A stretch of DNA of 64,000 nt, taken from assembly GCA_965248735.1 (NCBI GenBank), contig OZ252146.1, positions 372,001-436,000 on the forward strand, read 5' to 3'. This document shows positions 1 through 8,413 of this stretch, in pieces; positions within the stretch are counted from its first letter, which is position 1, and every line of letters starts with the position of its first letter. The position numbers were made by a program, and so were the translations under genes. The stretch is from Aldehydirespirator sp965248735. GTDB taxonomy: Bacteria > Actinomycetota > Acidimicrobiia > Acidimicrobiales > Aldehydirespiratoraceae. The notes beneath the pieces were generated by a model, which saw only the letters and a list, made by a program, of their open reading frames with translations, did not search any database and was not told where the DNA came from.

Positions 1-612
1 GATCAGCGGCGCCAACTCCACGCGGATGCGGTCCTCGTGGCGACCGTCCCAGCGGCGCCGAGCAGTGTCAGCCCGGGCAACGGCCTGCTCGGCGGTCTGC
101 TCGAGGGCGGGGTGGTAGTTGCGGTCAGCCCAGCCGTGGGCCAGCAGGAAGCGCACCCCCAACTCGTCGGCGGCCCGGCACACCGCGTTATTGATGCCTT
201 CGTCAGTGTGGATGTACTGATGGTCGATCACCGTTGTGGCCCCGCCCCGCAGGTTCTCCACCAGTCCGGCGAGGGCGGCGGCGTGTGCGATCTCGGCGTC
301 AAGGTGGACCGCGGCGGGCCAGATGCAGTCGCGCAGCCAGTCGAGCAGGGTCTTGTCGTCGGCCAGGCCCCGGAACAAGGCCTGGAACAGATGAGTGTGG
401 GCATTGGTCATCCCCGGCATGACCGCGCAACCCGCTGCGTCAATCGCCTCCGCGGCCTGCCGGACGCGGCTCGACGGAGGCTCCCCGGCCCCGACCTCAA
501 CCACCCGGTTGCCCCGCACATACACCCAGCCCGGATCGTGGACCGTGTCCACATCGTCGACGGTGACAACCGCACCGCCGTGCACCAGCAAGTCACGTCC
601 AGCCTCGGTCAC
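1..612 (-). CDS. Amidohydrolase, cytosine/chlorohydrolase deaminase family (N-terminal part)
   Basis: The frame is open from a GTG at 612 to the left edge (204 codons), so the C-terminal half is outside the window. The N-terminus has the small beta-domain of metal-dependent hydrolases, then the metal-binding stretch PGMTNAHTHLFQALFRGL (residues about 68-85), followed by DDKTLLDWL and the HTDEG region. This order is typical of the AtzA/TrzA/SsnA/guanine-deaminase group, which hydrolyses amino or chloro groups from purine-, pyrimidine- or triazine-like rings. The exact substrate cannot be told without the C-terminal metal ligands. A 71-bp tandem array begins about 60 bp upstream of the start, where its promoter would be expected. 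Confidence 0.8.
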   Translation of the reverse strand, partial: MTEAGRDLLVHGGAVVTVDDVDTVHDPGWVYVRGNRVVEVGAGEPPSSRVRQAAEAIDAAGCAVMPGMTNAHTHLFQALFRGLADDKTLLDWLRDCIWPAAVHLDAEIAHAAALAGLVENLRGGATTVIDHQYIHTDEGINNAVCRAADELGVRFLLAHGWADRNYHPALEQTAEQAVARADTARRRWDGRHEDRIRVELAPLI

Positions 613-673
613 GGATGCAGACGCTAACGAGCCGCCGCCTCACTCGCCGCCCGCCCGCCCAACCACCCATTGC

Positions 674-1016
674 CGCGAATGTGAAAACCCGGCCCCATCA
701 CGCAAAAGCGCACACAAACCGTCCACAGCAGCGGCCCGCTCGCGAATATGCGCGAAAACCCGGCCCCATCACGCAAAAGCGCACACAAACCGTCCACAGC
801 AGCGGCCGGCTCGCGAATATGCGCGAAAACCCGGCCCCATCACGCAAAAGCGCACACAAACCGTCCACAGCAGCGGCCGGCTCGCGAATATGCGCGAAAA
901 CCCGGCCCCATCACGCAAGAGCGCACACAAACCGTCCACAGCAGCGGCCGGCTCGCGAATATGCGCGAAAACCCGGCCCCATCACGCAAAAGCGCACACA
1001 AACCGTCCACAGCAGT
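674..1016. repeat. 71-bp tandem repeat array, about 5 copies
   Basis: The anchor GTCCACAGCAG recurs at 721, 792, 863, 934 and 1005, exactly 71 bp apart. Copies are almost identical; one has an A-to-G change near 920, and the first lacks a few bases. The unit contains the near-palindrome CGCGAATATGCGCG. It fills the gap between the 3' end of the DUF559 gene and the 5' end of the amidohydrolase. The frames that stay open across it are low-complexity translations of the repeat and are not genes. A degenerate single copy lies at about 2046-2095. Confidence 0.9.
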
Positions 1017-1058
1017 AGCTGTCGCCCGTCCGCCGGAGCGGCTGGCTTCTCATGGGGC

Positions 1059-1934
1059 TTACCCGCAAGCCCGGGCAACGGTGGCGCACAGAGTGCTGGC
1101 ATCGTTGGCGTAGTCGTCCCATGTGAACGTCAGGACCCTCCAGCCGGCCATGAACAGTGCGTTGCGGCGTCTCGGGTCCTCCGCGAACGACACCCGGTTG
1201 AAGTGCCATCGCACGCTGTCGAGCTCTATAGCCAAGCGCACCGAGGGGTAGGCGAGATCGACCTGGGCCACGAACTCCCCGTCACGACCCTCTACCCGAT
1301 GTTCGAAGGCGGGACGAGGCAGACCCGACGCCTCCAGCAGGTCGGCCACCATCCGGCTCCATTCGCTGAGCGGCACGGCGCCCTCGTCGGATCGGGCCAG
1401 GAGGGCCTCCCGGAGGGCGACGCAGCCGTTCCGCCCCGGCTTGGCGTGAGAGGCCAACACCCGCCATAGGTCGCCCAGCCGCAGCAGTCCGTCTCGCAGC
1501 ACGGCGTCAATGGTGCGGTCGAGAACGGCTCGGCTGACTGAGCCAGCCAGGTCGAGGACGGTTCTGTCCAGCCGTGTGCAGGGGATTCCGTTTCGCTCCA
1601 CGGGCCGGGCGAGGTGCATCTGAGTGGAGTGGTGCAGGCGAGCACCCGGTATCCGGCGAACTCGCCCCTTGGCGACCACGACCTCGACCCGGTCGAGCTC
1701 GTAGCCGTCGATGCCCTGCAGGGCCGCGGCCGAGCGGTGGCTCGCTAGAGCCCCGTAGGCCATGCATACCGCGAGCAGCCTCGACTCAGGCGTCGACGGC
1801 ACAGCCGCGTGCCGGTACACGCCTCGGGCGGCGCGCACCCACCGGGCTGAGCGGAGGCGTTCTTCAATCTGATGCTCGGTCATGCCGGCGGCAAGAGCCT
1901 GCTCGCGGGTTGCGAGCCCGTGCTGGCTCGCCAT
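1059..1934 (-). CDS. DUF559 / AbiEi-like antitoxin-domain protein
   Basis: The product is 291 aa when started at the ATG at 1934 (MASQHGLATREQALAAGMTE). The frame continues further upstream, but that extension is Arg/Cys-rich and unlike protein. The N-terminus resembles the winged-helix AbiEi-type antitoxin domain (LATREQALAAGMTEHQIEERL, then GVYRH). The C-terminus resembles a Vsr/DUF559 endonuclease-like fold (DLAYPSVRLAIELDS, then GWRVLTFTWDD). This architecture is common in actinobacteria and usually lacks a recognisable toxin partner, and none is seen here. Function is unknown; a nuclease-like role is only an inference from the fold. Confidence 0.75.
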   Translation of the reverse strand: MASQHGLATREQALAAGMTEHQIEERLRSARWVRAARGVYRHAAVPSTPESRLLAVCMAYGALASHRSAAALQGIDGYELDRVEVVVAKGRVRRIPGARLHHSTQMHLARPVERNGIPCTRLDRTVLDLAGSVSRAVLDRTIDAVLRDGLLRLGDLWRVLASHAKPGRNGCVALREALLARSDEGAVPLSEWSRMVADLLEASGLPRPAFEHRVEGRDGEFVAQVDLAYPSVRLAIELDSVRWHFNRVSFAEDPRRRNALFMAGWRVLTFTWDDYANDASTLCATVARACG

Positions 1935-2128
1935 GCGGGCCCGTACCCGCCGTTCCGCGGCCCCTGGATGGAGGCTCCGAGACTGATATAACATGTAACA
2001 ACATGCTAATAAGCCGCATCGTCTTCTGTGGCGCGGAGATCCTCCATGTTTGTGTGCACAAACCCGGCGCAATCACGGGAAAGCGCGAACAGAGCCCCCT
2101 GGGAGCCGGGGCGGGGCGCGGACGGGGG

Positions 2129-3154
2129 TTAGGGCGCCCAGTGGGCGAAGGTGTCGATTACTGGCTTCATGTTGTCCATCAGGGGGTAGAGCACCGGGCA
2201 GGTGACGCCCGCGTCGATGAACTCGGCCACCGTGTCCCGGCACTGCGCGGCGCTGCCCACGGCCATGATTCGGCGTACTAGCTCGTCGCCTATGAGGGGG
2301 GCGGCCTTGTAGTAGTCGGCCTCCGTGGCCGGCCAGCCCACCACCTCCTGGACCCGCTCGATGAGCTCGGGGTCGGCGCCGGAGGCGGCCATGATGTGGG
2401 GTTCCGTTCCCAAGTAATACGCCACCAGCGACTTGCCGGTCAGCAGCGCCGCCTCGGGGTCGTCTTCCGACAGCGAGCAGATCAGCAGTTCGGGCCGGTC
2501 GATGTCGGCGATGGTGCGCCCGGACTTCGCCGCCCCGACCCCGACACGGGCCACCGCGTCGCGGATGTAGTCGGTCGACACCACATAGTTGAGCATGGCC
2601 CCGTCGGCGATCTCGCCGGTCAACTCCAGCATCTTCGGACCGGTGGCGCCGATGTAGATGGGGATGTCGCGGGGCGACGTGTCGCCGTAGGCCACATCGA
2701 GGCTGACCCGGTCTAGGTGGACGAACTCGCCCTCGTAGGTGACCTCCTCCATGGTGAACAGGGCTCGGATCGCCTCGACGTTCTCACGCATGGCGGTGAG
2801 CGGCTTGCGCCGGCCCGCGCCGACCCGCCCGGCGATGGGCTCCCACCAGGCGCCGAGCCCCAGCATCACCCGGCTGCCGCCGCCGGGTGCGGGTCCGGCG
2901 AGTTCGTGCATCGTGCTCCAGGAGGCCGCTATCACCGCCGGATTGCGGGTGTAGATGGGCAGCACGCCGCTGGCGATGCGCAGCCGCTTGGTGGACGCCA
3001 GCAGGGCGCTCATCATCACCACGCAGTCGCGGGCCAACCGGGTATCGCCCTGCCAGATCTCGCTGAAGCCCCGCTCCTCGGCGTAGCGGGCCATCTCGAT
3101 CTCGTAGCCGATGGGATGCTTGTCCTGGAAGTAGAGGGCCATGCGCCGTGCCAT
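2129..3154 (-). CDS. LLM-class F420-dependent oxidoreductase
   Basis: This is a bacterial-luciferase-like TIM-barrel flavoenzyme of about 341 aa. Family features are the early YEIEMARYAEERGFSEIWQ segment, RLRIASGVLPIYTRNPAVIA, the VMLGLGAWWEPIAGRVG stretch, and the PIYIGATGPKMLELTGEIADG strand typical of actinobacterial F420 enzymes. Such proteins transfer hydride from F420H2 to varied organic substrates. The start could be the ATG at 3154 or the one at 3142; no clear Shine-Dalgarno decides between them. It is monocistronic and divergent from ridA. The substrate is unknown. Confidence 0.8.
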   Translation of the reverse strand: MARRMALYFQDKHPIGYEIEMARYAEERGFSEIWQGDTRLARDCVVMMSALLASTKRLRIASGVLPIYTRNPAVIAASWSTMHELAGPAPGGGSRVMLGLGAWWEPIAGRVGAGRRKPLTAMRENVEAIRALFTMEEVTYEGEFVHLDRVSLDVAYGDTSPRDIPIYIGATGPKMLELTGEIADGAMLNYVVSTDYIRDAVARVGVGAAKSGRTIADIDRPELLICSLSEDDPEAALLTGKSLVAYYLGTEPHIMAASGADPELIERVQEVVGWPATEADYYKAAPLIGDELVRRIMAVGSAAQCRDTVAEFIDAGVTCPVLYPLMDNMKPVIDTFAHWAP

Positions 3155-3295
3155 GGCGGCAGAGTGTGTCACGGCACCGGCAAGCCTCCACAACGCGGGG
3201 GCGCGGCTCGTCCCGAGGCTGTGCTCCCAAGCAGGGTCGCGGACTGATGTCCCCGGGACCGATGGCCTCGGATTGCCGGGGATACCATCGCCGCG

Positions 3296-3682
3296 ATGTC
3301 TTCACGAACGATCCGTCCAGCCGGCATCGCACCGCCGGCGGCCCGCTACGCCCATGCCGTCGCCACGACCGGCGCCGAAAGATGGCTGCACACGTCGGGC
3401 GTGGTGCCCACGAGACCCGACGGATCAGTGGCCGACGATGTCGCCGAGCAGGCCGCCACCGTGTGGCACAACGTCGCTGCCATGCTCGCCGAGGCCGGCA
3501 TGGAGCCCAGCGACATCGTGTCAGTCACCACCTATGTCGTTCCCGGTCAGGAACTCGGTGCGGTGATGGCCGAACGCGACCGGTTCCTGGACGGCCACCT
3601 GGCCGCCTCGACGCTGGTGGTCGTACCCGAGTTGGCCCAGCCCGCCTGGAAGATGGAGATCGCAATAGTGGCCGCTCGCTGA
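3296..3682 (+). CDS. RidA/YjgF family protein
   Basis: A 128-aa protein matching the usual RidA length. It has the family's sequence flow: YAHAVATTGAERWLHTSGVV, QAATVWHNVAAMLAEAGM, then IVSVTTYVV and the C-terminal AQPAWKMEIAIVAAR. RidA members deaminate reactive enamine/imine intermediates or act on related small molecules. The canonical arginine near the C-terminus is not obvious: this copy has a Trp-Lys-Met context, so it may belong to a RidA subfamily rather than the enamine deaminase proper. The gene converges on the NQO-like gene, and a 35-bp array separates them. Confidence 0.8.
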   Translation: MSSRTIRPAGIAPPAARYAHAVATTGAERWLHTSGVVPTRPDGSVADDVAEQAATVWHNVAAMLAEAGMEPSDIVSVTTYVVPGQELGAVMAERDRFLDGHLAASTLVVVPELAQPAWKMEIAIVAAR

Positions 3683-3698
3683 CGGCCGCCAGTCGACC

Positions 3699-3978
3699 AA
3701 GCCGCGAACTCAGATCAGACCCCGACCACAGCCAAGCCGCGAACTCAGATCAGACCCCGACCACAGCCAAGCCGCGAACTCAGATCAGACCCCGACCACA
3801 GCCAAGCCGCGAACTCAGATCAGACCCCGACCACAGCCAAGCCGCGAACTCAGATCAGACCCCGACCACAGCCAAGCCGCGAACTCAGATCAGACCCCGA
3901 CCACAGCCAAGCCGCGAACTCAGATCAGACCCCGACCACAGCCAAGCCGCGAACTCAGATCAGACCCCGACCACAGCT
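3699..3978. repeat. 35-bp tandem repeat array, 8 copies
   Basis: Units start at 3699, 3734, 3769, 3804, 3839, 3874, 3909 and 3944, exactly 35 bp apart and essentially identical. The right-most copy overlaps the 3' end of the flavoprotein gene on the minus strand. Each unit carries, on the minus strand, the gene's last codons GCTGTGGTCGGGGTC plus its TGA stop. The array therefore looks like repeated duplication of that gene's 3' terminus into the intergenic space. Confidence 0.92.
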
Positions 3979-4472
3979 AGTTCGGAGGCGGCGCGGTCGA
4001 CGAAGGCCGACAGCTCTGCCGGACTGCGCTGATCCACTCCGTAGAGCGCCACCCAGCGCAGTCGCGTCCCCGGAGCGCACAGGCGAGCGACCGAGCGCCG
4101 CAGCAGGTGGCGCCCCGGCTCGCCCTGGAGCCGGTTCACCCAGCTCGTGGAGCCGTGAGTGGTGACGGCCACCAGATGCCTCACGGTGCGCAGTGGCGAC
4201 GTCGTCAGATCGGCGGGTCCGTCGATCCAGGCAACGAGCTCGCACTGCACCCACGAGAGCATCGGCGCGGGCAGGCCGCCCCACCAGGTGGGGTAGACGA
4301 GCACTAGGCCGTCTGCGCCCGCCACGCTCACCCCGTCGATCCATTCGCCCTGCGTCAGCCGCACAAGCTGCACTTCGTGGCCAGCGCGCTCCAGCGTCTC
4401 CACGACCCGGTCGCGGAGAGCCACGTTGAGACAGTCCTGTTGCGGGTGGGCGTGCAGCACCACGAAGCGCAC
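3960..4472 (-). CDS. Flavodoxin-fold NAD(P)H:quinone oxidoreductase-like protein
   Basis: The product is 170 aa. It begins with a flavodoxin-like strand and Rossmann turn (MRFVVLHAHPQQDCLNVALR). It then has the FMN-binding loop VLVYPTWWGGLPAPMLSWV and HLVAVTTHGSTSWVNRLQGEPG, which resemble KefF/MdaB/NQO-type enzymes that reduce quinones with NAD(P)H. The C-terminal residues LAVVGV and the stop are written by the first unit of the adjacent 35-bp array, so the natural terminus may have been altered by repeat formation. It is divergent from the PPOX gene at 4514. Confidence 0.75.
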   Translation of the reverse strand: MRFVVLHAHPQQDCLNVALRDRVVETLERAGHEVQLVRLTQGEWIDGVSVAGADGLVLVYPTWWGGLPAPMLSWVQCELVAWIDGPADLTTSPLRTVRHLVAVTTHGSTSWVNRLQGEPGRHLLRRSVARLCAPGTRLRWVALYGVDQRSPAELSAFVDRAASELAVVGV

Positions 4473-4513
4473 AGTCGGAGCGTACCCACCCCGGACTGGC
4501 CTAGATTCTCGCC

Positions 4514-4999
4514 ATGACCGACGCCGCAGTGACTTGGGCCGAGTTCGAGCAAGCCGACCCCGCCCTGGCCCGGAGGGTGATGGCCAGGCTGCAGAGCCAC
4601 CGTCACGCCATCCTGGCCACGCTTAGAGCCGACGGCTCGCCCCGCCTATCCGGCATGGAGGCCCCGATCAGGTCCGGGCATCTGTGGCTGGCCATGACGC
4701 CGGGGTCGTACAAGGCCGTCGACTTGGCCCGCGATCCTCGCTTCTCGCTTCACAGCGCCCCCGACTCCGAGGACCTGCCCGAAGGAGACGCCCGCATCGA
4801 GGGCGTCGTTCTTCCCGCCGAGGAGGCCCAGCAGGCCGAGTTCGTGGCCCAGCACCGGTATCCCGTAGAGGACCCGTCGATGATGGTGCTCTTCACGGCC
4901 CTCATCCATCGGGTCGTCCTGGTGCGGGTGGCCGACGACAGCCTTCTCATCGAGACATGGGTCCCGACCAAGGGCCACGGCACTCAGCGGCGCAAGTGA
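4514..4999 (+). CDS. Pyridoxamine 5'-phosphate oxidase family protein
   Basis: This 161-aa split-barrel flavin-binding protein contains HRHAILATLRADGSPRLSGM and HLWLAMTPGSYKAVDLARDPRFSLHS, the usual core of actinobacterial PPOX/F420- or FMN-binding proteins. An F420-linked reductase or a haem/flavin-binding role is possible; the cofactor cannot be assigned from sequence alone. The N-terminal helix VTWAEFEQADPALARRVMARL is typical of this subgroup. The gene starts 41 bp from the divergent flavoprotein gene, so the two may share a promoter region. Confidence 0.75.
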   Translation: MTDAAVTWAEFEQADPALARRVMARLQSHRHAILATLRADGSPRLSGMEAPIRSGHLWLAMTPGSYKAVDLARDPRFSLHSAPDSEDLPEGDARIEGVVLPAEEAQQAEFVAQHRYPVEDPSMMVLFTALIHRVVLVRVADDSLLIETWVPTKGHGTQRRK

Positions 5000-5048
5000 T
5001 CGACATCCCGGACGCGACCCCCGGCCAGCGCACCGCCTTGGAGGCCGA

Positions 5049-5178
5049 GCGGATAGGCCGCAGTTCACATACGAAGTCAGCGAGGCGGTGAGCGAGGCCG
5101 TGGCCCGAGCGGCCCGTGAGCGCAGCGAACAAGAGCGGGAAACACAACCCCTCACCGCGAGCCGGTTGACCTATCCGC
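5049..5178. repeat. Dispersed palindromic element, copy 1 (130 bp)
   Basis: The element is bounded by perfect 9-bp inverted termini, GCGGATAGG at 5049-5057 and CCTATCCGC at 5170-5178. Its core, GTGGCCCGAGCGGCCCGTGA followed by GCGCAGCGAAC, is shared with copies at 5823-5990 and 29134-29265 and with fragments at 47080-47137 (inverted) and 50455-50473. It lies in the gap between the PPOX and DinB genes. No open frame of note spans it. Confidence 0.8.
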
Positions 5179-5246
5179 GCGTCCAGGCTTAGGAGAACGA
5201 GATCGGCAGCACAGCGCTTCAACCGTTGCCGCGACACCCGTCTACA

Positions 5247-5822
5247 GTGTCTGAAGTGGATCTTCGGAACTGGATCATCGGGGACCTGAAGTCGCTGCGG
5301 GCCAAGCTCGACGGCGGTGTGCTGGGCCTGATACCACCTGAGCGGCGCCGAGAGCGGGCCGACGGCGGAGGGATCGCGCCGATCTACGTGCTGTGGCACC
5401 TGGCCCGCCACCACGACGTGGCCGTCAACGGCGTGCTGCGGGGCGCCGGCGCGGTGGTCGAGGGCTGGACCGGCCGCCTCGGCCTCGACGACGACCTGTG
5501 GCGCGGCCTAGCCGAGGGCGAGGACGCCGAACTCGTCGACATACTCGAACCCGAGGCCGTCGGCGCCTACGCACTCGACGTGATCGAGGCCACGGCGGGC
5601 TGGCTCGACGACCGGGGCCTGCCCCAGATGGACCGGCGGCCCGACACGGCCGCGGCCTTGGAAGCCATCGGTACCCCGCCTGACCGCTTCGACTGGCTGT
5701 ACTCCATGTGGGAGGGCAAGCCCGCGGCCTGGTTCCTGCAGTGGAGCGCGGTCGGCCACGGCTTCAACCACTTGGGCGAACTGGTGTCGACTCGCAACCG
5801 CCTGGGCCTCAGCCCCTTCTAG
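5247..5822 (+). CDS. DinB-superfamily protein
   Basis: About 191 aa from the GTG at 5247; a GTG at 5256 and an ATG at 5226 are alternatives, and no strong ribosome site decides. The four-helix DinB fold is indicated by the widely spaced metal-ligand histidines: IYVLWHLARHHDVAVN near residue 55 and VGHGFNHLGELVSTRN near the C-terminus. Actinobacterial DinB-like proteins often act as metal-dependent thiol (mycothiol) transferases or detoxification enzymes; the substrate here is unknown. The gene is flanked on both sides by the dispersed palindromic element. Confidence 0.72.
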   Translation: MSEVDLRNWIIGDLKSLRAKLDGGVLGLIPPERRRERADGGGIAPIYVLWHLARHHDVAVNGVLRGAGAVVEGWTGRLGLDDDLWRGLAEGEDAELVDILEPEAVGAYALDVIEATAGWLDDRGLPQMDRRPDTAAALEAIGTPPDRFDWLYSMWEGKPAAWFLQWSAVGHGFNHLGELVSTRNRLGLSPF

Positions 5823-5990
5823 AGGCCGAGCGGACAGGCGGCATTTTGTGTAGAGTCTCCGAGGCGCTGAGCGAGGCCGTGGCCCGAGCGGCCCGTGAGC
5901 GCAGCGAACAAGAGCGGGAAATACCACGCTGCACCGCGAGGCGGCACCATCTCATGGCGCAGCTCTTCTAGAGGCCGAGCGGGCGAGTCC
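5823..5990. repeat. Dispersed palindromic element, copy 2 (degenerate ends)
   Basis: This copy starts with GAGGCCGAGCGGACAGG immediately after the DinB stop and shares the central core (5873-5920) with copy 1. The left inverted terminus has one change (GCGGACAGG). The right terminus is not recognisable and is replaced by a second GAGGCCGAGCGGGCGAG end at about 5971. Confidence 0.7.
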
Positions 5991-6054
5991 CGCCGGCCAA
6001 CCGACAGCCCCGCACCGGCGCCGAGTCGGCGGCCGGAGGCTACGGTCTCGAAGC

Positions 6055-7464
6055 GTGCCGTTGCGCCGACGCCTCACCCCATTGGTGGCCATGTGCGCCC
6101 TGATCGTCCTGGCGTCCTGCGCCGGGCCTCCGACGCGCACCACGACACCGGCGCCGGCCGACGTGGACTTGGTGTCCGAATGGGACCCGAGATCCGGGCC
6201 AACCAGTTCCCCGGCGCCCGCCCCGACCACCGACGAGCCTGTAGCCGCCGAGAGTTCCGGCGAGGCTCGCGGCCTGATCGCGGCTGTCGGTCCGAGAGGT
6301 CTGCGGTTGTTCGATCCTGCCGGCCACAAGGTGGCCGAGTGGGCCACCGACCGGATCGTCACCCAGCCCACGTGGTCTCGAGACGGTCGCCGCCTTGCCG
6401 CCACGTCCATCAATCCGGGTACCGGCAAGGCGCGCATCGTCATCATCGATGTCGTCACGGGCCAGGTGGTTACCGCAGACGCCCGTCGCCCGTACTTCTT
6501 CTACACGTGGAACTACGACGGCTCCAGGCTGGCCGCGCTGGGTCCGGGCTCATCGGGCGGAACAGTCGTGGACTTCCTCGACAACGCCGGCGAGCCTTCC
6601 TCGGATGTCCTGCTGGAGAGCGGGAGCATGTACGTCGCGTGGGAACCCGGTGGCAGCCGTCTCCTGCTGCACGCCGGCTCCCAACTGGTGCTGATCGACG
6701 ACCCCGACTCGCCCGAGGACCACGTGGACCTAGGCCTGGTCGGCGTCGACTTCCAGGCACCGGCCTGGGTGCCCGGTACCCAGGACTTTCTCTATGTCGA
6801 CTCACTGGGCCAGGCACCCGAAGGCTCCGAGGCAAGCCCGCGACTGCTGCGCAGAAGCGCCGACACGGACGCAATCAGCGAACTTGGCCCGGTCAGCGGA
6901 TTCACGCTGATTGCAGTTCATCCCGAAGGCGAGCGCGCCGCGCTGTCGTTCCTCTCCATCAGGTCACCGGCGGGCGGGCTGGTGGCCGACGTCGGACAAT
7001 CCGCTCAGACCCAAGACGTAGGCGGGGAACTGGTCGGCTCGGTGCAGATCGTCGACCTCGCTACCTCCGAGCGCCGCACAGCCCTCGACCAGCCGGGATT
7101 CTGGCTGGAGTGGAGTCCGGACGGCCGCCGCCTGCTGATCGCGACCACGCCGCCCGAGGGTTCGATCGACTCGGGACTGATCTGGCACACGTGGGACGGG
7201 CAGAGTTCGCACGAGCTAGCCCGGTTCACGCCGACAGAGGTCTTTGCTCAGAGTTACCTGCGGTTCGCCGACCAGTACACCGAGACACCCCGTCTCTGGT
7301 CGCCGGACAGCACCGCAATCACCTTCGGAGCCCTGGACTCCGGCCTGGGCATGGCCACAGTCGCCCGCCTGGGGAACGCCGGCCAGACGACGAGTCTCAG
7401 CGTCGCTGACGCGTCATTCTGGAGCCCGGCCCCTGTGCGCCTGTTGTCAGATCAGAGCAACTAG
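6055..7464 (+). CDS. Secreted lipoprotein with TolB/WD40-like beta-propeller
   Basis: The product is 469 aa from a GTG. The N-terminus is a lipoprotein signal (PLRRRLTPLVAMCALIVLAS then Cys, lipobox LASC), so the protein should be lipid-anchored outside the membrane. A low-complexity Thr/Pro linker follows, then repeated propeller-type strands ending in a Trp-Ser-x-Asp-Gly signature (PTWSRDGRRLAATS, FWLEWSPDGRRLLIATT, RLWSPDSTAITFG). These resemble TolB/dipeptidyl-peptidase propeller blades. No catalytic domain follows, so a binding or sensing role is likely. It lies just upstream of the creatininase-family gene. Confidence 0.75.
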   Translation: MPLRRRLTPLVAMCALIVLASCAGPPTRTTTPAPADVDLVSEWDPRSGPTSSPAPAPTTDEPVAAESSGEARGLIAAVGPRGLRLFDPAGHKVAEWATDRIVTQPTWSRDGRRLAATSINPGTGKARIVIIDVVTGQVVTADARRPYFFYTWNYDGSRLAALGPGSSGGTVVDFLDNAGEPSSDVLLESGSMYVAWEPGGSRLLLHAGSQLVLIDDPDSPEDHVDLGLVGVDFQAPAWVPGTQDFLYVDSLGQAPEGSEASPRLLRRSADTDAISELGPVSGFTLIAVHPEGERAALSFLSIRSPAGGLVADVGQSAQTQDVGGELVGSVQIVDLATSERRTALDQPGFWLEWSPDGRRLLIATTPPEGSIDSGLIWHTWDGQSSHELARFTPTEVFAQSYLRFADQYTETPRLWSPDSTAITFGALDSGLGMATVARLGNAGQTTSLSVADASFWSPAPVRLLSDQSN

Positions 7465-7519
7465 GGGCCGGCCGCCGTTCGATGCTTTCTGGAGCCGCGG
7501 AGCGGTTACGTTGGAAGCC

Positions 7520-8311
7520 ATGACCAGCACCCACAGTCGCCGCCTCGAGGATCTCAGCGGACCCGAGATCGCCGAACGGATCACGGAGTCGTCGGTGATC
7601 GTGCAGCCGATCGGCGCGGTGGAGCAGCACGGCCCGCACCTGCCCCTGTCGGTGGACCACGTGATTGCCCACGAGGCGGCCGCGGCGCTGGTCGCGGAGC
7701 ACGGCGACGCCTGCGATCTGTGGCTGTTGCCGACGCTGTCGGTGTCGAAATCGAACGAGCACGCCTGGTCGCCGGGAACTCTGTGGCTCTCGGCGGAGAC
7801 GCTGCTGGCGGTGCTGCGCGACATCGGCCGCAGCGTTGCAACAACCAGGGCCAGACGCCTGGTGTTCCTCAACGGCCACGGCGGCAACTCGGCCCTCCTC
7901 AACGTGGCCTGCCGGGAGATCCGCCTGGCGCACGGACTGATGACCTTCCTCGTGCATCCGTTCGTGCCCGCCGACCACGGCGGAACGTCCCCCGACACCG
8001 AGCTGGGCATGGGCATCCACGGCGGGCACCGGGAGACATCGGTGTTCATGCACTTGCGACCCCACCTGGTGCATCTGGAGCGGGCTAGGCGGGCTGTGCC
8101 GGAACGCTTAGCGGACAACCGCTACGTGCGCTTCGGTGGACTGGCCTCCTTCGGTTGGCTGTCCAACGACTTCGGGCCCGACGGCCACATCGGCGACCCG
8201 ACGGGAGCCAACGCGGAAGAGGGCAAGCTGCTTTTCGAGACCGCCGTGGCCCTGCTCGGCGAGCAGATGGCCGAAATCGCGGTTTGGGACTTCGGCCGCG
8301 GCCCAGCCTGA
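7520..8311 (+). CDS. Creatininase-family amidohydrolase
   Basis: A 263-aa protein from the ATG at 7520. The metal-binding residues of the creatininase/MftE-like family are visible: GAVEQHGPHLPLSVDH (Glu-x-His and Asp-x-x), FLNGHGGNSALLN, and IHGGHRETSVFMHL (His and Glu). Members hydrolyse cyclic amides such as creatinine, or process peptide and flavin intermediates. A role with the nearby quaternary-amine uptake genes is possible but not shown. A strong stem-loop follows the stop codon. Confidence 0.85.
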   Translation: MTSTHSRRLEDLSGPEIAERITESSVIVQPIGAVEQHGPHLPLSVDHVIAHEAAAALVAEHGDACDLWLLPTLSVSKSNEHAWSPGTLWLSAETLLAVLRDIGRSVATTRARRLVFLNGHGGNSALLNVACREIRLAHGLMTFLVHPFVPADHGGTSPDTELGMGIHGGHRETSVFMHLRPHLVHLERARRAVPERLADNRYVRFGGLASFGWLSNDFGPDGHIGDPTGANAEEGKLLFETAVALLGEQMAEIAVWDFGRGPA

Positions 8312-8335
8312 AGGCCTCCGCGGCCGAACGCGGGA

Positions 8336-8391
8336 GGGACCGGGGCAAGATCCCCGGTCCCCCTCTAGAGCCCGGGGACGTGCCCCGGCTC
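8336..8391. terminator. Two stem-loops, convergent (bidirectional) terminator
   Basis: A perfect 10-bp stem, GGGACCGGGG / CCCCGGTCCC with a CAAGAT loop, occupies 8336-8361. A second GC-rich hairpin (GAGCC...GGCTC) follows at 8368-8391. They lie between the convergent creatininase and proX genes. Neither has a T-tract, so termination efficiency is uncertain. Confidence 0.65.
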
Positions 8392-8413
8392 AGCTAGTCC
8401 GCTGTATGCGTCG

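Noticed and set aside
674..1016. 71-bp repeats considered as a CRISPR array
   Set aside because: There are no variable spacers. The whole unit is repeated and no cas gene is present.
674..1100. Open frames through the 71-bp array as repeat proteins
   Set aside because: The unit length is not a multiple of three, so three frames are open alternately. No start site or conserved protein features.
3699..3978. 35-bp repeats considered as a CRISPR array or replication iterons
   Set aside because: Units are contiguous without spacers, and no replication gene is nearby. They copy a gene 3' end.
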